Shown in pieces: positions 1 through 6,280 of a stretch of DNA of 11,324 nt. This DNA is from UBA1672 sp046542355 (lineage in GTDB: Bacteria; Pseudomonadota; Alphaproteobacteria; Micavibrionales; Micavibrionaceae): NCBI GenBank assembly GCA_046542355.1, contig JBKHBN010000044.1, positions 1 through 11,324 of the forward strand, in the 5' to 3' direction. The stretch's first letter is position 1. Each line of letters starts with the position of its first letter. The translations under genes were made by a program, and so were the position numbers. The notes beneath the pieces were generated by a model, which was not told where the DNA came from, did not search any database, and saw only the letters and a program-made list of their open reading frames with translations.

Positions 1-1
1 G

Positions 2-43
2 CTCCTTGATGACCTCAAAAATATCCTCAAGGAAAAATATTAG
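2..43 (+). CDS. Possible C-terminal tail of an upstream gene (partial)
   Basis: Reading from base 2, thirteen codons (LLDDLKNILKEKY) run to a TAG at 41-43. The composition is a plausible amphipathic helix at the end of a protein whose body lies left of the window. It overlaps the end of the amidotransferase relic on the other strand. Thirteen codons cannot establish coding on their own, so this is a weak call and no function can be given. Confidence 0.25.
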   Translation, partial: LLDDLKNILKEKY

Positions 44-216
44 GTGTCAGACCCATCTATAATCTTCGGGCGCCTGTGCCCGAAACACATCGAGTTTTGA
101 GAGAATATGCCTGCTCCATCAGACCCTCTTGGCTCCAGAACATCCAACATCTGATCAATTTTTTGAGGAAGAGCCTGCGTTTAATCAAAACGCAAATCAC
201 CAGCTATACCGCACAT
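40..216 (-). pseudogene. Decayed N-terminal fragment of an asparagine-synthase-type glutamine amidotransferase (Ngg/AsnB-like)
   Basis: On the minus strand an ATG at 216 opens MCGIAGDLRFD, followed by an in-frame TAA at 181-183 (codon 12). The same frame then continues through PRGSDGAG (residues 29-36) and GHRRPKIID (46-54) to a TAA at 40-42. These are the landmarks of class II glutamine amidotransferase domains: the Cys2 nucleophile, the PRGPDGxG loop and the GHRRLxIIDLS motif. The Pro-to-Ser and Leu-to-Pro changes and the internal stop are what decay would produce. A Shine-Dalgarno-like AGAAGG still sits just before the ATG. A full enzyme has about 550-650 residues, so only about the first tenth remains. 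The RFD, LEPRG and RRxKIID wording resembles N-acetylglutaminylglutamine amidotransferase more than ordinary AsnB, but that finer assignment is inference. Confidence 0.72.
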
Positions 217-349
217 AAATCCTTCTCTATGGTTCGTATCAAAATCAGGGGCACAATAGTCCATTCTTGAAAAAATGACAACTTCACGTCTTTAACCCAC
301 CTGTATCACAGTATATCTGTCGCCTTCATCCTATGAATCAAGCTAAAGC

Positions 350-378
350 TTGACACCACCAAAGACACAAACCATAGT
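350..378 (+). promoter_or_regulatory. Candidate sigma70 promoter of pncB-pncA
   Basis: A perfect -35 TTGACA (350-355) is followed by a 17-bp spacer and CATAGT (373-378, 4 of 6 to TATAAT). Transcription would begin near 385. That is downstream of the ATG at 381 and about 35 nt ahead of the ATG at 420, which supports 420 as the real pncB start. Confidence 0.5.
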
Positions 379-419
379 CTATGCCTGCCCCGTGCCATGC
401 AAAACAAGGAAGCAAAAAC

Positions 420-2069
420 ATGCCCTATTCCGCGCGCGATCCTGACTATGAAGAGCCATTGGCTGCCCCTTCTGCCATGTGGGTTGATCTTTATGCATTA
501 ACCATGTCACAAGCCCTGTTCTTTGAAAATCGCCACGAGCAGGTTGCAACCTTCCACGCATTCATCAGAAAAACACCCTTCAATGCTTCATATCTGGTCA
601 CAGCCGGTCAAAACATCGTCTGCGAATGGCTGGACAAAAACTGGCGCTTTACACAAAGAGACTTACGCATACTGGCCGCCAAAACAGTCATCGACTCAGA
701 TACCGGAGAAAAAGTCCCCTTATTCAAGCCAGAATTTCTTACCATGATTGAAAAAGCCGAGCTAAAACTGAGCCTTGATATGATGCCTGAGGGAGAGCTT
801 GCCTTCGCCTGTGAACCGATCTACAAGGTGAGCGGCCCCTTATGGCAATGCCTGTGCGTCGAAGCGGCCATCCTCAACACAATGAACTCGCAATCCAATT
901 ACGCAACCTACGCCGCCATCCTCAAAACCGCTGCCAATGGAAAACCGGTAGCCGAGTTTGGCCTGCGCCGGGCGCAAGGAGTCGGGGGGCTGGAATCAAC
1001 CAGAGGCGCTTATGTCGGCGGCATAGATTTCAGCTCTAACTGTTGGGCAGAGACAAACTATAACATTCCTTCCCTTGGCACTATGGCACACGCTTATGTC
1101 ATGATCCACGAAACAGAAATGGAAGCCTACCTGAACTGGGCAAAACACAACCCCCATCAAGGCATTTTCCTGACCGACACCTACGAACCCATAGAAGGCA
1201 TGAAAAAAGCAATCGAAGCTTGCAAAAAAACCGGGATAAAACTTCAGGGTTTCCGTCAGGACTCCGGCGATCTGGGATACCTCGCAAGCAAAGGATACGA
1301 GCTGGCCGGGCAAGAAGGATATGTCCTGAATAAAAATACAGTCTCAAACGATCTTGACTCCTCTATTATCGCAGCGCTGGAGACACAAAACGGAGAGCAC
1401 ATCAACATGTACGCCGTTGGAACCAAGCTCACCACATGCGCAGAACAACCGGCTCTTGAAGGGATATACAAAGTCGGCAACATCTATGAAAACGGCATGA
1501 CAAACAAAGACATTGAAACGCTTAAAAAAGCCGTGCGCAGCGGAAACACAAAACCATCGGCCATACGCGATAAGGTCCGCGACATCATGAAGCTCTCCAG
1601 CCAGTCCTCAAAAATGACCTATCCCGGAGAGCTTGACCTCATTCGCTATCTAAAAGAAGAGAACGGCGCACTGGCCTTTAACGGTGGCACGCTCTACCCG
1701 CAATGGGACATCGACCCTATAAGCTTCAGCAATCCCAACGACCCCTTCTCGGGTCACCTCACAAAAGACATCATGTCCGTCAGGCGCAACAATCATATCC
1801 TATCAAAAACATTTCCCGTGGGAACACGCGCTTATCGCCCCATCCAGCCCGCCTTCAAAGAAGGAAAACTCATCTGCACAATCGAAACAGTGCACGAAGC
1901 ACGCACCAGAGCTTTAGGACGGCTGAAAATGCTGCACCCTGCGCACAAACGCCTGCTCAACCCGCACGAACACATTATCGGCATAGAAGAAAGTCTGCTG
2001 CAAAGACAAGAATCAATGGGAAGACGCCTGCGCCAGACCGGAAACACCGTAGAGGCCAACGCAGTATAA
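420..2069 (+). CDS. pncB: Nicotinate phosphoribosyltransferase
   Basis: Joins nicotinate and PRPP to give nicotinate mononucleotide, with ATP hydrolysis, in the cytoplasmic Preiss-Handler branch of NAD synthesis. The 549-residue protein shows the NAPRTase landmarks: the N-terminal DLYALTMSQALF segment, then AEFGLRRAQG (about 178-187), GTMAHA (220-225, with the probable catalytic His224) and FRQDSGDL (278-285), followed by GTKLTTCAEQPALEGIYK in the barrel. An ATG at 381 is also in frame, but the start at 420 has a strong AAGGAAG (406-412) seven bases upstream, while 381 has no Shine-Dalgarno site and lies at or before the predicted transcript start. The protein is longer than a typical PncB of about 400-490 residues; the extra is mainly C-terminal. 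It forms an operon with pncA. NAMPT is a related family, but the nicotinamidase neighbour favours the nicotinate enzyme. Confidence 0.93.
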   Translation: MPYSARDPDYEEPLAAPSAMWVDLYALTMSQALFFENRHEQVATFHAFIRKTPFNASYLVTAGQNIVCEWLDKNWRFTQRDLRILAAKTVIDSDTGEKVPLFKPEFLTMIEKAELKLSLDMMPEGELAFACEPIYKVSGPLWQCLCVEAAILNTMNSQSNYATYAAILKTAANGKPVAEFGLRRAQGVGGLESTRGAYVGGIDFSSNCWAETNYNIPSLGTMAHAYVMIHETEMEAYLNWAKHNPHQGIFLTDTYEPIEGMKKAIEACKKTGIKLQGFRQDSGDLGYLASKGYELAGQEGYVLNKNTVSNDLDSSIIAALETQNGEHINMYAVGTKLTTCAEQPALEGIYKVGNIYENGMTNKDIETLKKAVRSGNTKPSAIRDKVRDIMKLSSQSSKMTYPGELDLIRYLKEENGALAFNGGTLYPQWDIDPISFSNPNDPFSGHLTKDIMSVRRNNHILSKTFPVGTRAYRPIQPAFKEGKLICTIETVHEARTRALGRLKMLHPAHKRLLNPHEHIIGIEESLLQRQESMGRRLRQTGNTVEANAV

Positions 2070-2085
2070 AAAAGGATGCACAAAA

Positions 2086-2769
2086 ATGTCATACTCAGCG
2101 CCCGCACATTCAGCTCTCATTATCGTTGATGTACAAAATGATTTCTGCCCAGGTGGCAATCTGGAAGTGCCAGACGGAGACAGCATCATTGCGTTGATTA
2201 ATGATCTTAAACAAGATTTCAAACACTGCATCTTAACCCAGGACTGGCATCCGAAAGATCATGAGTCCTTCGCAAGCAACCACCAAAATGCCCAACCCTT
2301 CACAACAACGCAAATGCCCTACGGCACGCAAATTCTATGGCCTGATCACTGCATACAAAACACAAAGGGCGCCGCTTTTCACAAAAATCTGAACATCGAT
2401 AACAAGGATTTGATACTACAAAAAGGAACAAACCCGAAAATCGACTCCTACTCCGGATTTTTTGAAAATGACAATACAACACAACCTCTTTTTAACGATG
2501 GAAAAACCCTCGCGCAGACATTAAAAGAACGCGGCATAACACACACTATTTTCTGCGGACTGGCCTACGATTTTTGCGTTGGATGGCATGCATTGGACGC
2601 AAAGGAAAAAGGATTCAAGGCAACAATTATAAAAAACGCAACCCGCGCCATAGCCATGCCTCTGGAAAACGCCACAAACAGCGAACAAGCCATGACAGCG
2701 CAACTCAAACAAGCCAATGTCCAGATTATAAAAGCTGACACAATAAAGCAGCTCCGGCAATATTTATAA
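2086..2769 (+). CDS. pncA: Nicotinamidase
   Basis: Hydrolyses nicotinamide to nicotinate and ammonia, feeding the phosphoribosyltransferase encoded immediately upstream. The 227 residues fit the isochorismatase-like hydrolase fold. The catalytic triad is visible: Asp15 in VDVQNDF, Lys113 in LQKGT and Cys164 in LAYDFCVGWHA. The metal-site residues are also present: Asp53 and His55 in TQDWHP, and His88 in WPDHC. The start has AAAGGA (2071-2076) nine bases before the ATG. Only 16 bp separate it from the pncB stop, so co-transcription is expected. Length and motifs match PncA/Pnc1 enzymes; the generic isochorismatase alternative is made unlikely by the complete metal site and by pncB next door. 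Confidence 0.94.
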   Translation: MSYSAPAHSALIIVDVQNDFCPGGNLEVPDGDSIIALINDLKQDFKHCILTQDWHPKDHESFASNHQNAQPFTTTQMPYGTQILWPDHCIQNTKGAAFHKNLNIDNKDLILQKGTNPKIDSYSGFFENDNTTQPLFNDGKTLAQTLKERGITHTIFCGLAYDFCVGWHALDAKEKGFKATIIKNATRAIAMPLENATNSEQAMTAQLKQANVQIIKADTIKQLRQYL

Positions 2770-2802
2770 AAACATCACAAAGCTTGACCTTGCACCTATA
2801 AA

Positions 2803-2831
2803 TTTACATAATTTAACCTTTCTGATATAAT
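2803..2831 (+). promoter_or_regulatory. Strong extended -10 promoter of the 2863-4173 gene
   Basis: TTTACA (2803-2808, 5 of 6) and a perfect TATAAT (2826-2831) are separated by exactly 17 bp. A TG one base before the -10 (2823-2824) makes it an extended -10 element. Transcription would begin near 2838, giving a leader of about 25 nt. A second, overlapping pair is also present: TTGACC (2784-2789), 17 bp, CATAAT (2807-2812). Confidence 0.7.
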
Positions 2832-2862
2832 AACCCATTGGACTGGCTGATGAATAAAAAAT

Positions 2863-4173
2863 ATGGGCTTACTCGCGCAGATATTTGCAGATGCACACGA
2901 TAACACCCCTCTCCATGAGCGGGATATAATAGAAATCGGCCCCCCTGAAGGGATATTTTTTGATGATGGCGGAGTACCCGAGCTTTACGATTCGCGAGCC
3001 ATAAATTTTCAACACATCCTAGAAACAGGAAAAATAACTATATGCAGTGGACAAAAGCAAATATGTAGTTCTGATCAATCTATTGATTGGAATTCGGATG
3101 ATGCCTTCACGCAAGCGCTCCACACCATCGAAGAAAACACCCTCAAAAGAATAGAACAATCCCCTTTTCTACAATACTTATTAAACGAACTGGACGAATG
3201 GGACAGATTTTATCGTCTATCTTGGGAACGCGAGGTCAGTCACATTGTTTCAGAAGAAATGGCGGCAATCCCCGGATTAAACAATTATAGAACGGTGTCT
3301 AACAAAGAAAAATATCCCACCGTAGAACGCAGAGCCACAAGGCTCAATGATCTAGCCATAGATATCGAGAATGCGCGAAAAGCCGATAGCGACCCGACAA
3401 TAACATTCAAGCCGAAAGTAGAGCATGATTGCGAAACCATGTCGATTATCGAAGGTATAGCACTGCAGAAAATCGACAATATGCTTTTGCCACAAAATGC
3501 CCCGCAAGGAGATTTCAAAATCGCATCGAATTATTTTTATGCAATCGGATATTTTAACCAAACACCTCAAGATGATGACTTGGGCGGGCATGCTTTTATT
3601 ATCTCTTCTGCGACAGCAAACATCATTGAAGCAACAAAAAAAGAAGACCCATATAAAGAAAACATAGATCCGAGCGCTACATTCGAAGATTTCATAAAAG
3701 GAAAAATGATTACATGTAAAGACGAATCTATATACGGAAGTTTCAATATAGATATGGGCGATATTGCCAGAGCCAGAATTGATCATGGGCACATAACCAC
3801 AAGGCACATATTTGGCTTCGTAGACCCCCAATGGGCACATATTACAGAAGATGCAAACGGCGCCCCAATACCGCCGGAAATACAAGCTTTAGCAGAACTC
3901 AAAACACTCATCACACGTCTGGAAAGCAATGCACTAAATGCCATGCGCAATGGCCTAGATCCTATGCCCTATGATCAGCATCTGGACGAAACCCGGGAAA
4001 TGTTTGACCTTACGCTCAACACCATGGTTGATAGCGGCCAGATCTATATGCTATCGAAATTTATACAGGAAAACCCCGTACAAATTGCCTCCACGCCCAC
4101 TCCGGATCCAGCTTCCGTTCCAGAGAATACATCGGCCAATTCCATCCCGGAAAATCGAAGCACCGCCCCGTAA
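2863..4173 (+). CDS. Unknown protein with a transglutaminase/BTLCP-like Cys-His-acid pattern
   Basis: I do not recognise a named family for this 436-residue protein. There is no signal peptide or membrane segment, so it is probably cytoplasmic. Residues 90-170 are helical and charged. The region 187-260 carries VEHDCETMSIIEG (Cys190) and then GGHAFIISSATANIIEAT (His243, Glu256). A DCE/DCD motif entering a helix, a GHA/HAW motif on a strand about 50 residues later and an acidic residue about 13 residues after that is the layout of transglutaminase-like and BTLCP cysteine-protease folds. The last 35 residues are Pro/Ser/Thr-rich with repeated PEN motifs and look disordered. The ATG has a poor Shine-Dalgarno site, and a short out-of-frame ATG at 2850 overlaps it. 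It has its own strong promoter and a hairpin terminator, so it is probably monocistronic. The coding call is firm; the enzymatic call is inference. Confidence 0.85.
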   Translation: MGLLAQIFADAHDNTPLHERDIIEIGPPEGIFFDDGGVPELYDSRAINFQHILETGKITICSGQKQICSSDQSIDWNSDDAFTQALHTIEENTLKRIEQSPFLQYLLNELDEWDRFYRLSWEREVSHIVSEEMAAIPGLNNYRTVSNKEKYPTVERRATRLNDLAIDIENARKADSDPTITFKPKVEHDCETMSIIEGIALQKIDNMLLPQNAPQGDFKIASNYFYAIGYFNQTPQDDDLGGHAFIISSATANIIEATKKEDPYKENIDPSATFEDFIKGKMITCKDESIYGSFNIDMGDIARARIDHGHITTRHIFGFVDPQWAHITEDANGAPIPPEIQALAELKTLITRLESNALNAMRNGLDPMPYDQHLDETREMFDLTLNTMVDSGQIYMLSKFIQENPVQIASTPTPDPASVPENTSANSIPENRSTAP

Positions 4174-4263
4174 GCTGCAAAATACTGAAACCTGCCCGCC
4201 CAAACAAAATGCTGCGGTGCAATAGCGCAATATAATACCCTGCATGCGGGTAGACAGCCCTGC

Positions 4264-4292
4264 GCGAATATGGAATAATTCGCACGTTTTTT
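4264..4292 (+). terminator. Candidate intrinsic terminator after the unknown gene
   Basis: GCGAAT (4264-4269) pairs with ATTCGC (4278-4283) around an 8-nt loop, and a run of six Ts follows at 4287-4292. The stem is short and three bases separate it from the T run, so it may be weak. It lies about 90 bp after the stop of the unknown gene and about 55 bp before phaB. A bare TATAAT at 4231-4236 upstream of it lacks a recognisable -35. Confidence 0.45.
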
Positions 4293-4348
4293 AACCATAA
4301 GTTTTTCTAACCTTACTTATAAAGTAAATAATTACAAAAGGACTAATC

Positions 4349-5068
4349 ATGAAAACAGTATTAATTACAGGCGGCACCTCCGGTATTGGCGAAGTTACCG
4401 CACGCGCCTTCAAGGACGCCGGATATAACGTAGTGGTCAATAACATAAGCGGTGGCGAAGACGTTGATAAATTTACAGAAGAAACAGGCATACCGGCCTA
4501 TTTGTGGGATGTCACAGATTTCGAGGCATGCCAGAAAGGCGTTGACCAGATCATTGAAGAACATGGCGGCATTGATGTCCTTGTTAACAATGCAGGAATT
4601 ATCCGTGATGCCATGCTTCACAAAATGGATCAGGGCAAATGGAGCTCGGTGATAGACGTAAACTTGAACTCCGCATATAACATGTGTCACGCCGTTATCA
4701 ACCATATGAGAGACAAGAAATACGGACGTATTATCTCTATTGGTTCCGTAAACGGCCTGGCTGGCCAAATGGGGCAAACAAACTACTCTGCCACAAAAGC
4801 CGGTATCATCGGATTTTCCAAAGCATTGGCACGAGAAACATCCCGCAAGGGCATCACCGTAAATGTCGTAGCACCCGGATACGTGAACACATCAATGATG
4901 CAGGACATCCCCGAAGATGTTCTGGCAAAAATCGTTGACTCTGTTCCCGTTGGCCGCCTTGCCGAGCCAGAAGAAATCGCCCGCGCTGTTATCTTTTTAG
5001 CGGATGAACAATCAGGCTTCATCACAGGTGAGACGCTCTCCATAAACGGCGGTCTATATATGCAGTAA
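4349..5068 (+). CDS. phaB: Acetoacetyl-CoA reductase / FabG-type short-chain dehydrogenase
   Basis: An NAD(P)H-dependent short-chain dehydrogenase of 239 residues, the standard length. The nucleotide-binding TGGTSGIG lies near residues 7-14, the NNAG motif near 81-84 and the SVNG...YSATK active-site block near 132-150, with the catalytic Ser-Tyr-Lys. The wording NGLAGQMGQTNYSATKAG and the ending NGGLYMQ closely match PhaB, which reduces acetoacetyl-CoA to (R)-3-hydroxybutyryl-CoA for polyhydroxybutyrate. FabG, the 3-oxoacyl-ACP reductase of fatty acid synthesis, is the main alternative, since the two families intergrade. AAAAGGA (4336-4342) lies six bases before the ATG. No phaA, phaC or fatty acid genes are present in the window, so context does not settle the substrate. 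Confidence 0.82.
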   Translation: MKTVLITGGTSGIGEVTARAFKDAGYNVVVNNISGGEDVDKFTEETGIPAYLWDVTDFEACQKGVDQIIEEHGGIDVLVNNAGIIRDAMLHKMDQGKWSSVIDVNLNSAYNMCHAVINHMRDKKYGRIISIGSVNGLAGQMGQTNYSATKAGIIGFSKALARETSRKGITVNVVAPGYVNTSMMQDIPEDVLAKIVDSVPVGRLAEPEEIARAVIFLADEQSGFITGETLSINGGLYMQ

Positions 5069-5098
5069 GTCTGCGCTCAAAATAATCTAATCAGAAAT

Positions 5099-5131
5099 GG
5101 CCAGAAAGCACCCGCCTCTGGCCGTTTTCTT
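5099..5131 (+). terminator. Intrinsic terminator of phaB
   Basis: GGCCAGA (5099-5105) and TCTGGCC (5117-5123) form a perfect 7-bp stem with an 11-nt loop, followed by GTTTTCTT. It lies between the convergent phaB and nrdF stops. The opposite side has only a weak T-rich tract, so a role in ending the nrd transcript is possible but less clear. Confidence 0.7.
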
Positions 5132-5155
5132 ATGCTCAAAATTATGCCCGAAAAC

Positions 5156-6145
5156 TTAAAAATCCCAATCATCATCTTCGGTTTCTATCGCTTTTCCAAT
5201 CACATAGGACGACCCAGAGCCGGAAAAGAAATCATGATTTTCATCCGCATTCGGAGAAAGAGCCGATAGAATCGCTGGATTCACATCACTCACCTCTGCA
5301 GGGAACATTGGGTCAAACCCAAGATTCATAAGGGATTTATTCGCATTATAATGAAGAAATTTCTTAACATCCTCAGTAAGATCCACCGCATCATAAAGAC
5401 TTTGCGTATACTTAACTTCATTATCATAAAGATCCAAAAGCAAGGAAACGGCAAAATCCTTAATTTCCATTTGCTCCATCGGCGTTAACGCGTCATATCC
5501 CTTCTGGAATTTATAACCAATATAATATCCGTGCACTGCTTCATCACGGATAATCAGGCGAATTAGATCCGCCGTATTTGTAAGCTGCCCCCGACTGGAC
5601 CAATACATCGGCAAATAAAAACCCGAATAAAACAAAAAGCTCTCCAGAAACACGCTGGCAATTTTCTTGCGCAACGGGTCTTTCGCTTCATATTCATCAA
5701 GTATAAGTGCCGACTTCTTTTGCAAATACTCATTTTCCTCACTCCATTCATAAGCCTCATCCACATCACGCATAGAACATAAAGTTGAAAAGATAGAGGA
5801 ATAAGAGCGCGCATGCACTGCCTCCATAAAAGCAATATTACTTAAAACCGCTTCTTCATGAGGGGTAATGGCATCTTCCATCAATCGCGGCGCACCAACC
5901 GTATTTTGAATTGTATCAAGCAACGTCAATCCCGTAAAAACCCGAATCGTCAAACGCTGCTGCTGCTGATCCAATCCATTCCATGAAGAAAGATCGTTAG
6001 AAAGCGGAACCTTCTCCGGCAACCAGAAATTCGCTGTCAGCCGGTTCCATACCTCCAGATCCTTCTCATCATCCAAACGGTTCCAGTTCACCGCCTGCAC
6101 GCGGTTTAAAACCAGACTTTGCTTTTCTTTTGCCAATGCACTCAT
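5156..6145 (-). CDS. nrdF: Class Ib ribonucleoside-diphosphate reductase, radical-generating beta subunit
   Basis: Houses the dinuclear metal site and tyrosyl radical that start nucleotide reduction in NrdE. The 329 residues match NrdF (about 320). Metal ligands are visible as Asp77 (LLDT), Glu108 and His111 (FMEAVH), Glu168 (FLESF), and Glu202 and His205 (DEAVHGYYIG). The radical tyrosine is Tyr115 in HARSYSSIF. The acidic tail ending DDDWDF is the conserved peptide that docks into the alpha subunit. It is the last gene of nrdHIEF, 135 bp after nrdE, an unusually wide gap for this operon. AAGGGAA lies a few bases upstream of the ATG. The accompanying nrdI implies Mn(III)2-Y assembly is possible; this is family knowledge and is not visible in the sequence. 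Confidence 0.96.
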   Translation of the reverse strand: MSALAKEKQSLVLNRVQAVNWNRLDDEKDLEVWNRLTANFWLPEKVPLSNDLSSWNGLDQQQQRLTIRVFTGLTLLDTIQNTVGAPRLMEDAITPHEEAVLSNIAFMEAVHARSYSSIFSTLCSMRDVDEAYEWSEENEYLQKKSALILDEYEAKDPLRKKIASVFLESFLFYSGFYLPMYWSSRGQLTNTADLIRLIIRDEAVHGYYIGYKFQKGYDALTPMEQMEIKDFAVSLLLDLYDNEVKYTQSLYDAVDLTEDVKKFLHYNANKSLMNLGFDPMFPAEVSDVNPAILSALSPNADENHDFFSGSGSSYVIGKAIETEDDDWDF

Positions 6146-6280
6146 CTTCTTATTCCCTTGTTAATAATCATTCTTTTTCACCGCCCCATAGCGAATGGTT
6201 TTTTTACGTGGCTAGGCGCGAAAAGCGTAGCGCAATGAATACGCACAAGTAAGCCAGCAACAACACCCAAAAAACAAAAG

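Noticed and set aside
76..270. + strand frame of 64 codons at the left edge
   Set aside because: It is antisense to the amidotransferase relic, which has recognisable motifs; the + strand frame has none and starts with GTG without a ribosome site.
1703..2197. 164-codon + strand frame overlapping pncB and pncA
   Set aside because: It is rich in His, Gln, Arg and Pro with no domain, as expected for a shifted frame under two well-supported enzymes.
2850..2903. 17-codon upstream frame (MNKKYGLTRADICRCTR) overlapping the start of the unknown gene
   Set aside because: It is out of frame, has no ribosome site, and is too short to distinguish from chance.
3352..3885. 177-codon minus-strand frame inside the unknown gene
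   Set aside because: The Cys/Phe/Tyr-rich composition is typical of antisense reading; the + strand frame has the promoter, terminator and coherent composition.
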